A stretch of 64,000 nt of DNA, from assembly GCA_020847985.1 (NCBI GenBank), contig JADLBC010000060.1, positions 1 through 64,000 on the forward strand, in the 5' to 3' direction. Position numbers and translations under genes: made by a program. The notes beneath the pieces are model-generated. The model made no database searches, was not told where the DNA came from, and was given only the letters and a program-made list of their open reading frames with translations. This document shows positions 29,970 through 37,932 of the stretch, one piece after another (position 1 is the stretch's first letter; the number at the start of each line of letters is the position of its first letter). This DNA comes from Dehalococcoidia bacterium. Lineage in GTDB: Bacteria; Chloroflexota; Dehalococcoidia; Tepidiformales; Tepidiformaceae.

Positions 29970-30338
29970 GTGCCGATTGTCGTCGAACGCAGTTTCACCA
30001 TCGAACGCGGGAGCGCGCGCGAATTCGAGCGCCTCTCGCGGGAGCACATCTGGCCGTACATGGAGGCTCGCGGATGCAAGATCCTCGGGCTGTTCACGAA
30101 CGTGCACGGCGGGCCGAGCAACGAAGTCACGCTGCTCACGGCGTACGAATCGCTCGCGCACTGGGAGGATACGCGGCTTGAGGGCCCCGTCCCCGCGGGC
30201 AGTCCGCCGGAGCTGGAGGTGCTGCGGAAGGCGGCGCACGAAGCGAACCAGGCCCGCACCAAGCTCACCCTCGTCTCCCAGACGCGGGTGCTCGGGCTCA
30301 TCACGAAGGCCGTCGACCTCGGCGTGCGGCGCGCCTGA
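29970..30338 (+). CDS. NIPSNAP-like / dimeric alpha-beta barrel protein
   Basis: VERSFTIERGSAREFERLSREHIWPYMEARGCKILGLFTNVHGGPSNEVTLLTAYESLAHWED. Confidence 0.65.
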   Translation: MPIVVERSFTIERGSAREFERLSREHIWPYMEARGCKILGLFTNVHGGPSNEVTLLTAYESLAHWEDTRLEGPVPAGSPPELEVLRKAAHEANQARTKLTLVSQTRVLGLITKAVDLGVRRA

Positions 30339-30347
30339 ACAGCGAAA

Positions 30348-30376
30348 CGCCCGGCCCTCGTGACGAGGGCCGGGCG
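30348..30376. terminator. Bidirectional terminator-like hairpin between convergent genes
   Basis: CGCCCGGCCCTCG-TGA-CGAGGGCCGGGCG, perfect 13-bp stem; no T-tract. Confidence 0.7.
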
Positions 30377-30408
30377 CTCCATCGGGGGGTCTCCGAATCG
30401 AGTGGGGG

Positions 30409-30912
30409 TCAGGCGCCGCCGGAAAGGGGCGCGCGCCGTTTGGTGATGTCCATGCACGCCTCGCAGGCGGATTCGGGGATGAGGCCGATGCGCATCAGGA
30501 TGGCGAACATCTTGCAGCCGAGGCAGAAGCCCACGAACGCCTCCAGCGAGGCCGCGAAGAGGATGCCGCCGACGAGCACGAAGGCCGCGAGTTCGTATCC
30601 GAAACCGTAGGCGAGCACGACCGCGGCGACCGACAGCGTCGCGCCGATGCCCTGGGCGAAACGCTTCGGCGGGCCGGCCACCGGACGTTCGGCGATGCCG
30701 CTGAGCGGGACGATGACGCGCGTCACGAGCAGCGCGAGCGGGCTGACCTTCGGGCCAGTCAGGACCCGGGCCAGGAACCCGAACGCGAGCGGCAGCAATA
30801 GCCACGTTTGCTGCGTGGCGAGCGTGAGCAGACAGAGCGCGACCACGCCACCGGCCACCATGCGGGCGGCGATTTCGTTGGCGGGGTCGGGGAAGCGGAA
30901 CAGTTCGCGCAT
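30409..30912 (-). CDS. DUF4395-family membrane protein
   Basis: FPDPANEIAARMVAGGVVALCLLTLATQQTWLLLPLAFGFLARVLTGPKVSP; AFVGFCLGCKMFAILMRIGLIPESACEAC. Confidence 0.8.
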   Translation of the reverse strand: MRELFRFPDPANEIAARMVAGGVVALCLLTLATQQTWLLLPLAFGFLARVLTGPKVSPLALLVTRVIVPLSGIAERPVAGPPKRFAQGIGATLSVAAVVLAYGFGYELAAFVLVGGILFAASLEAFVGFCLGCKMFAILMRIGLIPESACEACMDITKRRAPLSGGA

Positions 30913-31089
30913 GGGCCGTTCGTCCTATTGCTGACTCAGTTGCTCAACAATATCGACAAAGGGGCGGCGGCGCAACCCCCCGTGACGGTAAGGACAACGA
31001 ACACGCCCCAATCCGCTGCGTAGCCGCGCGGCGTTGCCGCAGGTAAAACGGGCAATTCCGCGAATGCAGGGGCGGCAGGGGTAAAGCCC

Positions 31090-31118
31090 TTGAACCTTGA
31101 TCGCTCCCCGCGTAGGTT
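31090..31118 (+). promoter_or_regulatory. Candidate promoter, TTGAAC-N17-TAGGTT, upstream of the FtsB-like gene
   Basis: TTGAAC 31090-31095, TAGGTT 31113-31118, ATG at 31132. Confidence 0.4.
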
Positions 31119-31131
31119 GTGACAGATTCGG

Positions 31132-31473
31132 ATGACTGTATTCAGGAAGAGCCGAGGACGAATCATCTTCCTCGCTGGCGTTGCGCTGGCGTGTTACTTC
31201 ATCTACAGCGCCGTCTCCGGGGCGGTCCAGAATCACCGGCTCGACCAGGAGCGGCGAGACGCCGAGCAGCAGGTGCGCGACCTCCAGGAGAAGAAGGCCT
31301 ACCTCCAGGCCGTGAAGGACTACGTCTCTAGCGACGCCTACGTCGAGCAGGAGGCGCGCCGCCAGCTCGGGTACACGAAGGACGGCGAGATCGCCTTCGC
31401 CATCGTGAGCCCGCCCGCTCCCGCCGCCACGGCCGCCGCCGGGGACTGGTGGCAGCGCCTTTTCCCGCGCTAA
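31132..31473 (+). CDS. Septum formation initiator family protein (FtsB/DivIC)
   Basis: Short protein: TM, coiled coil (LDQERRDAEQQVRDLQEKKAYLQAVKDYVSS), then DAYVEQEARRQLGYTKDGEIAF. Confidence 0.88.
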   Translation: MTVFRKSRGRIIFLAGVALACYFIYSAVSGAVQNHRLDQERRDAEQQVRDLQEKKAYLQAVKDYVSSDAYVEQEARRQLGYTKDGEIAFAIVSPPAPAATAAAGDWWQRLFPR

Positions 31474-31477
31474 CCGC

Positions 31478-32842
31478 ATGACACCGCTCGCCGCGCGCGT
31501 TTCCCGCTTCGCGGACCAGGAGCGCATGTTCCGGCGCACGAAGCGCGTGCTCGCGGCCGTCTCCGGCGGGCCCGATTCGGTCGCGTTGCTGCTGGTGCTG
31601 CTGGAAATACGCGAGCGCTTCGGACTGACCGTGCAGGCATGCCACTTCGACCATCAGCTGCGGCCGGGTTCGCGCGACGACCTCGAATTCGTGCGCGAGC
31701 TCTGCACCACGCTGGATGTGCCGTGTTTCTCTGGCGAAGGCGACGTCCGGGGCGTCGCGCGGCAGCAGCGGCGTTCGATCGAAGACGCGGCGCGGATGAT
31801 GCGCTACCAGTTTCTCGCTTTCGTGGCGGGCGAGAAGCAGGCCGATTGCGTGGCCACAGGGCACACCGCCGGCGACCAGGCCGAGACGGTGCTCATGCGC
31901 ATCCTCCGGGGGACCGGCGTGCGCGGCATCCGCGGCATGCTCCCCGTGAGCGACCTGCCCGGGAGCGCGATGCGGCTGGTGCGCCCCCTGCTCGTGGCCT
32001 CGAGGGAGGAGACGCTGGCGATGTGCGGGGCCGCCGGTATCGCGCCGCGCATGGACCCCACGAATGCTGAGCACTCGGCCACCCGCAACCGCGTGCGAGG
32101 GGCCATCCTTCCCGCGCTCCGGTCCGAGAACCCATCGGTCGATGCCGCCCTCCGTGGTCTCGCGGCCAGCGCCCGCGAAATCTTCGCCGATGTCGAGCGC
32201 GCGGCGAACGGCGCCAGCCCGGCCGAACGCGGTGCAATGGGCGCGGTCTACGCGACCAGCACACTGCGGGCACTGCCGGCTGAAGCGCTGACGCTGGTCA
32301 TCGAACGGGAGGCGGCGTTTTCGAAACTCGACCCCGACGTGAACCGCACGCGCATTGAGAACGCCCTCCGCGTGCTCGCGACCGGGCACGGGGAGGTGGC
32401 GTTCGGACAGGCCCTGCTGGAGGCGTCGTGCGGGTGGACGCGCATCGGGCCGGTGGTCGAGCGGGAACCGTTCGAGGCGAAGGTGCTCAACGTACCCGGC
32501 GCGACCCTCGCCGGCCCGTGGCGGGTCGAGGTCTCCACCAGCGAACTCGAGGCGCGCCCCGGGGCGTCGCTGGCGGCCATCGATGCGAACCGCGTGCGCG
32601 GCGTGCTGCGCGTGCGGCCCCTCGCCGCGGGCGACCGCATCGCCTACCACGGCATCGAACGGAAGGTGGCCGATGTCTTCGCGCAGGCGAAGGTGCCGCG
32701 CTGGGAGCGGGCGGGCGCGCTCGCGATCACCGACGGGAGCGGCGTGCAGGCCGTGGTCTTGCCGCGCCGGACCTTCGAGGCCGCGCACTCCCCGGAGCCG
32801 GACCCCTACTTCATCCGCGTGAGCGCCACGCCCCCGCGCTAA
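31478..32842 (+). CDS. tilS: tRNA(Ile)-lysidine synthetase
   Basis: VLAAVSGGPDSVALLLVLLE PP-loop; CVATGHTAGDQAETVLMRILRGTGVRGIRGM. Confidence 0.95.
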   Translation: MTPLAARVSRFADQERMFRRTKRVLAAVSGGPDSVALLLVLLEIRERFGLTVQACHFDHQLRPGSRDDLEFVRELCTTLDVPCFSGEGDVRGVARQQRRSIEDAARMMRYQFLAFVAGEKQADCVATGHTAGDQAETVLMRILRGTGVRGIRGMLPVSDLPGSAMRLVRPLLVASREETLAMCGAAGIAPRMDPTNAEHSATRNRVRGAILPALRSENPSVDAALRGLAASAREIFADVERAANGASPAERGAMGAVYATSTLRALPAEALTLVIEREAAFSKLDPDVNRTRIENALRVLATGHGEVAFGQALLEASCGWTRIGPVVEREPFEAKVLNVPGATLAGPWRVEVSTSELEARPGASLAAIDANRVRGVLRVRPLAAGDRIAYHGIERKVADVFAQAKVPRWERAGALAITDGSGVQAVVLPRRTFEAAHSPEPDPYFIRVSATPPR

Positions 32843-33258
32843 GGCGCCGACGAACGGATACGCGTGGGCGTGATCTCGATGAGCACCCAGTACGCATCGC
32901 CGGCCCGCGCCCACTGCTTGAGCGTCTCGGATGCCTTCGGTTCGCCGTAGTAGCGCGGCGCGAGGCGCGACGCGAGTTCGAAGCCGCCCTCGTCGAGGAT
33001 GGCGGCGGTTCCTTCGATCGTGACCCACGCCTCGGGCACGCCGACCGCCTCCTCCACGGTGAGGGCGACGCGGTTGTCCCGCTGGATGTTGCGCACCTTC
33101 TGGACACTTCGCGACGAGAACACGCGCGCGGTGACGCCATCCCATTCGAACCAGACGGGCACCACGGTGGGGGCGCCTCCGGCGGTCAGGGTGGCGAGCT
33201 TGGCGATGCGCACCTCGCGCAGGAAGGCGTCCCGCTGTTCACGACTCATCGAGGCCAT
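32839..33258 (-). CDS. Pyridoxamine 5'-phosphate oxidase-fold protein (possibly F420-dependent)
   Basis: MSREQRDAFLREVRIAKLATLTAGGAPTVVPVWFEWDGVTARVFSSRSVQKVRNIQRDNRVALTVEE. Confidence 0.88.
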   Translation of the reverse strand: MASMSREQRDAFLREVRIAKLATLTAGGAPTVVPVWFEWDGVTARVFSSRSVQKVRNIQRDNRVALTVEEAVGVPEAWVTIEGTAAILDEGGFELASRLAPRYYGEPKASETLKQWARAGDAYWVLIEITPTRIRSSAP

Positions 33259-33314
33259 TCGTCACCCTCCCTTGCCGGTGTGCCGGCAGATATGCGGCGG
33301 CTGGACGCCCGGCG

Positions 33315-34085
33315 CTACCGGAGGCGCCGGAACCACTGGTCGAGAACCCCGTGGAGCGCGGGTTTCGCGATGAGCAGGCCGGCGACGTACGGGTCCGGCT
33401 GGTTGAAGCGCATCGGGTGGCCGAGGACATCGGTCACGCGCAGGCCGGCGGCCTTGCAGAGCGCGACGCCGGCCGCGACATCCCACTCGGCGCGCCCGTA
33501 GCCGGAGAGGCAGGCATCGCCCTGGCCGGTCGCGAGCCGCGCCAGCCGGTAGGCCACGCTGCCCACGGCGGATGTCTTCGCACCCTTCGGGAGCGGTGGC
33601 ACTTCGTTCCAGCGCTTCTCGTTCCGGCCCACGAGGACGGTGAAGTGGGGTGTGAGCAGCCCGGGCGGCGACTCCTCCGCGCCCACGCAGATTGCCGCCT
33701 GGAGGTCGTCCGCGGCGGGGTTGTAGACGACGCCGAGCACGGGCTCGCCGTTCGCCACCAGGGCCACGGAGACCGCGTATTCGGGCACGCCCATGAGGAA
33801 TTCGCGCGTGCCGTCGATCGGATCGACCACCCACGTGCGGTCGCAGCCAAGGCGGTCGGCGGTATCGGTGTGCTCTTCGCTGAGCCAGCCATCGGACGGG
33901 AACGCCTTCGTCAGGGCCGCGTGCAGCATCTCGGCGGCGCGGATATCGGCCTCGGAAACGAGTTCGCGGCCGTCCTTGTGGCCGTAGCGGAGCCCTTCGC
34001 GGCGCATGCGCAGCACCTCGTCGCCCGCGGCGCGCGTGGCTTCGGTGGCGATGCGCAGTTCTTCGGCGTATTCGTGTTCCGCCAT
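33315..34085 (-). CDS. Inositol monophosphatase family / 3'(2'),5'-bisphosphate nucleotidase
   Basis: DGWLSEEHTDTADRLGCDRTWVVDPIDGTREFLMGVPEYAVSVALV; AEWDVAAGVALCKAAG. Confidence 0.9.
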   Translation of the reverse strand: MAEHEYAEELRIATEATRAAGDEVLRMRREGLRYGHKDGRELVSEADIRAAEMLHAALTKAFPSDGWLSEEHTDTADRLGCDRTWVVDPIDGTREFLMGVPEYAVSVALVANGEPVLGVVYNPAADDLQAAICVGAEESPPGLLTPHFTVLVGRNEKRWNEVPPLPKGAKTSAVGSVAYRLARLATGQGDACLSGYGRAEWDVAAGVALCKAAGLRVTDVLGHPMRFNQPDPYVAGLLIAKPALHGVLDQWFRRLR

Positions 34086-34093
34086 CGGCTCCC

Positions 34094-34999
34094 TCAGGCG
34101 AAGGCGGCGAAGATCTCCTCGAAGGCCTTCGCCTGCCCGCCCTTCGTGGACGACGGTACCAGTATCGGCGTCTTCACACCGGCGGCGAACCACGCCTCAA
34201 GCCCCTCCATCACGTCCTTGCGCGTGCCGAAGAGGGTCGCATCGGCGAGCCAGCGGTCGGTCATGAGCCCGGGCAGGGCGTCGCGGTCGCGGGCCTCCAG
34301 CGCCTTCTCGACGGCGGCCATCTCCTCGACGTAGCCCGCTTCCTTCCAGTAGTTCCGGTAGTTCGGAAGCATGAGGTAGCCGAGGAGCTGCTTGCGCATG
34401 ACCGCGGCGGCCGCGTCGCGGTCGTCGTCGATGCAGGTGCGGAGCATGTCGCCGATGAAGAAGTCGCCGGCCTGCCGCTCGGCCGGGATGTGCGAAAGCG
34501 AGGCGGCCATGTGCGACCGGGAGGCGTTCGCCCAGGCGGCGCCATCGCCGATTTCAACCGAGAGCCCGACCATCTTCGTGCGCAATGTCGCGAGCACCAC
34601 CGGCGGGAGTGGCCCGACCTGCTGCTCGGCCGCGCGCAGCCCGGCGACGTAGTTGCGGATATCGGACAGGGGCTTGCCGGTGGCGACGCCAAGCCGCCGG
34701 TTCGAAGGCTCGTGGCTCACGCCAATTCCCAGGACGAAGCGTCCGCCGCTGATCTCGTGGATGTAGGCCGCCGACTGGGCGAGGTCGAACGCGGTGCGGT
34801 AGTAGATGGGCAGCACCATCGTGCCGAAGCGGATCTCGTTCGTGGCGGTGGCCATCGAAAGGCAGAGGCCCATGCTGTCGCCGAAGCTGGCGCAATAGAT
34901 GCCCTGGAAGCCGCGGCGTTCGATATCGGCGGCGAGTTCGACAGTCCATTTGCGGCGGCCGGGTACGGCGGCGAGGGCGAGAGCGGGCATCTGCGGCAC
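34094..34999 (-). CDS. LLM-class flavin-dependent oxidoreductase
   Basis: IRFGTMVLPIYYRTAFDLAQSAAYIHEISGGRFVLGIGVSHEPSNRRLG. Confidence 0.87.
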   Translation of the reverse strand: MPQMPALALAAVPGRRKWTVELAADIERRGFQGIYCASFGDSMGLCLSMATATNEIRFGTMVLPIYYRTAFDLAQSAAYIHEISGGRFVLGIGVSHEPSNRRLGVATGKPLSDIRNYVAGLRAAEQQVGPLPPVVLATLRTKMVGLSVEIGDGAAWANASRSHMAASLSHIPAERQAGDFFIGDMLRTCIDDDRDAAAAVMRKQLLGYLMLPNYRNYWKEAGYVEEMAAVEKALEARDRDALPGLMTDRWLADATLFGTRKDVMEGLEAWFAAGVKTPILVPSSTKGGQAKAFEEIFAAFA

Positions 35000-35089
35000 A
35001 GGGAAGCTCCGGGCTGGGGATTTCGCCCGATTATCGCGGACGGGCGCGACATGGGGCAGCGGCCGCTCCGTGCTGTGCGAACGCGGCCG

Positions 35090-36865
35090 TCATTTCGCGG
35101 GCAGGTCCTGCGACGCCGTCAGCACGTCGCGAATCACCTTCAGCCGCTGCGCGCCCGCGAGAAATACCGGGCGGTACTGGTTCTCGATCTGATAGGGCAC
35201 GAGGCGGACCGTGACGAGCATCTTGCCGTGGAAGGTCGCTTCCAGCAGGTACCCCTGGGTGTGCTCCGGCGTATGCACCTGGTCGAAGATGAAGTTCCCG
35301 AGGGCGTAGGCGATGAAGGCGCCGTCGCGCACCTCCGCCGCCTGCACCCAGTGCGCCTGGTTCCCGACAACGACATCGGCGCCCGCGGCGGCGGCGGCAC
35401 GGAGCGCCTTGATGCTGCGGGCGGTCGGGGTGTGGGTGTCCTCGGTGCCCGTCTGCACCTGCACGATCACCACGTCCACCTGGGGGCGCAGGCCGCGAAT
35501 GGCAGCGGTGAACCGCTCAATCTCGAGATCGGCGGCGGGCCGGTAGAAGGCGGGCTCGCCCGCGGCGCGCTCCTGGCTGTAGTCGTCGTCGAGCGGCGCC
35601 GTTCCCGGGGAGGCGGCCTCCGCGCCGAGGTCCATCGCCGCCACGTCATCGAAGCCGAGGACACCGATGCGGATGCCGTGTATCTCGAAGATGGCCGGGG
35701 CCAGCGCTTCGGCCAGGTTGTGGCCGCCGCCCACGGTCCGGATGCCGGCAGCGTGCAGACGGTCCAACGTCTGGAGGAAGGCACGCGACCCGCAGTAATC
35801 CCGGCCGCAATCGAAGACGTGGTTTGTCGCGACGGTCATGCCATCGAAGCCCGCGTAGGTCAGCGCTGCCATCACCTCGGGCGGCGACGAGAGGTTTGTG
35901 CCCGCGACGCAGAGGAACGGCGGGTTCACGTCCTGGATGCTCCCATCGAGCGACCCGAGTGCGAGGTCGGCGGCGGCGAGGTAATCCCCCACCGGTCCGC
36001 GCAGTGCCGCCGCCCAGTCGCCCGTCGCCATGATGCGGGCGAGCGAGCAGCGGGACTGGAGGATGTCGCCCGTGGCCACGACGCGCAGCACCACGGGGAG
36101 GGGGGCCGTCATCCGCTCGGCGACTGCGGCAAGGACCTCGGAGCCGGTCCTCGTGCGTGCGACCACGGACGCCCGTTCGGCGAACGGCCACGCGCCCGCG
36201 TCGCCGCTGCCGCGGACGAGGTCGAGGCCGTCGATGGTGATGGCGACGCCGCCCAGCTTCAGCCGGTCCAGGGGCACGAAGGCGATGCCATCGCCCGCGG
36301 GATTGGCCAGCTCGGCGAAGAGTTCGTCGTAACCGGCGACATTGGGCACGGGCTCGAAGCCGAGCATCGCCGCCAGCCCGCGAAGGTCCGGCGGGACGTT
36401 CGGAATGAGCATTCGCGGACGCCCACCGAACCCTCCAACGGACTCCCATGTGGCCGCGCCGCCCGGTGCGAGCATCGCCCGGAGCTGCGTCGAAGTGAGG
36501 GCATCGACCCCTGTGCCGAGGGCCGCGACGGGCACCCAGTAGCGGGTCACAGCCGGGGTCGCGCCGGGCTGCGGGCCCGCGGCGAAGGCGAGGTCGGGCT
36601 CAAGCGAACCCGCGGCGACGAACCTGCTGTCGCCGTCGAGTGCATGGGGGAGGGGGCCGGAGAAATGGATCGAGGTGCGATTGGAACCCGGAGCGGCCGA
36701 GGAACCGGCGGCGCCGGGCGTCGTGGCCGCATCGGCACTGGCAACGGCACCGGAGCCGCCCGCGGCCTGCAAGAGCACGAGGGCCAGCAGCACGAGGCTG
36801 CCCCCGAAAGCCGCGGCCGAGAGGCCCAGCAAGGCATACCGGGCGCGCTCCGCCCACGTCATCAC
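35090..36865 (-). CDS. CapA (PGA capsule synthesis)-type metallophosphatase with an extra ~200-aa N-terminal domain
   Basis: C-terminal VVATGDILQSRC, GSLDGSI, ATNHVFDCG, VVVGNQAHWVQAAEV; N-terminal TM and LGTGVDALTSTQLRAMLAPGGAATWESVGG. Confidence 0.78.
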   Translation of the reverse strand: MMTWAERARYALLGLSAAAFGGSLVLLALVLLQAAGGSGAVASADAATTPGAAGSSAAPGSNRTSIHFSGPLPHALDGDSRFVAAGSLEPDLAFAAGPQPGATPAVTRYWVPVAALGTGVDALTSTQLRAMLAPGGAATWESVGGFGGRPRMLIPNVPPDLRGLAAMLGFEPVPNVAGYDELFAELANPAGDGIAFVPLDRLKLGGVAITIDGLDLVRGSGDAGAWPFAERASVVARTRTGSEVLAAVAERMTAPLPVVLRVVATGDILQSRCSLARIMATGDWAAALRGPVGDYLAAADLALGSLDGSIQDVNPPFLCVAGTNLSSPPEVMAALTYAGFDGMTVATNHVFDCGRDYCGSRAFLQTLDRLHAAGIRTVGGGHNLAEALAPAIFEIHGIRIGVLGFDDVAAMDLGAEAASPGTAPLDDDYSQERAAGEPAFYRPAADLEIERFTAAIRGLRPQVDVVIVQVQTGTEDTHTPTARSIKALRAAAAAGADVVVGNQAHWVQAAEVRDGAFIAYALGNFIFDQVHTPEHTQGYLLEATFHGKMLVTVRLVPYQIENQYRPVFLAGAQRLKVIRDVLTASQDLPAK

Positions 36866-36907
36866 ATGGCCATCATGCCAGCGCGGGGAAAAAATACCAG
36901 AGCTATA

Positions 36908-37789
36908 TCAGCCGGCGGCGGCGTACCACCGTTCGGGGGTGCCGGTCGCCCCTTCGATAAAGGAGAAGGCCCGTTCGAGCACATGGTCGATGCCGCCGCA
37001 GTGGCTCTCGACCGCCTGCAAATCCGGCGGCACGGGCGCGACTTCACTTTCCAGTTCGTAACCGCAGTACAGGTGGTAGTGCAGGACGAGCCGGTTCGCG
37101 GTCGCGACGACGCCGCTGAGGCCGGAGTTCTCCGGTGTCAACAGTGAGCTGTGGTGGCCGCTGATTGCATCGACGAGGTGGCCGGGGAACTTCCAGCGGT
37201 CGCCGAGCGCCTTGCCCAGTGCATCGTGGGCGTAACCGGTGGTGAGCGCCTCGGCGGCGTGGAGCGACATTTGCCCCGAGCGCGCCATGGCGACGGCGTT
37301 GGCGAATTCGCCCGGCATGACCTTGCGCAGGGCGAGGCGGCCGATGTCGTGGAGGATGCCGGCGGTGAAGGCGTCCTCGGGCTTGGCCACGCGCGTCTTC
37401 TTCGCCAGCGTCTCGGCGGCGACGGCGACGGCGATGCTGTGGCCCCAGAAGAGGTCCAGGTCGAAGCCGTCGTCCACTTTCTGGCCACCGAAAGCGTTCA
37501 TCACGCTCGCGCCCACGGCCATCTGGCGGACCTGCTTGAAGCCAAGCACAAGCACGGCCTCGCGGACGGTGCTGACACGGCGCGCGAAGCCGTAGTAGGC
37601 GGAGTTGCTGATGCGGATGAGCTTCGCGGTGAGGGCCTGGTCCGTGCTCAGTACCTGGGCAAGGTCAAGGGCGCTCGTGCGGTCGTCGTCCGCCATGTTC
37701 ATGACGCGCGCCGCCACCGACGGCAGCGGTGGCAGCTCGTCGATGCTCTCAATCAGTGCAGCGGCGTTCTTCCCCATCGCGGAGATCAT
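36908..37789 (-). CDS. HDOD-domain protein
   Basis: LPPLPSVAARVMNMADDDRTSALDLAQVLSTDQALTAKLIRISNSAYYGFARRVSTVREAVLVLG; AGILHDIGRLAL. Confidence 0.92.
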   Translation of the reverse strand: MISAMGKNAAALIESIDELPPLPSVAARVMNMADDDRTSALDLAQVLSTDQALTAKLIRISNSAYYGFARRVSTVREAVLVLGFKQVRQMAVGASVMNAFGGQKVDDGFDLDLFWGHSIAVAVAAETLAKKTRVAKPEDAFTAGILHDIGRLALRKVMPGEFANAVAMARSGQMSLHAAEALTTGYAHDALGKALGDRWKFPGHLVDAISGHHSSLLTPENSGLSGVVATANRLVLHYHLYCGYELESEVAPVPPDLQAVESHCGGIDHVLERAFSFIEGATGTPERWYAAAG

Positions 37790-37932
37790 CGACCGCTGGT
37801 GGCAAATCGACAGTCTGCTCGCATCTGAAATAAGGGAACCGCGAGGCGCGAGCGGGCTCGCGCGACAAGCGAATTCGATTCCGCTACCGTACCCGCATCG
37901 GGCCACGGACGCGGGCCCGGCTGGAGGCCCCG

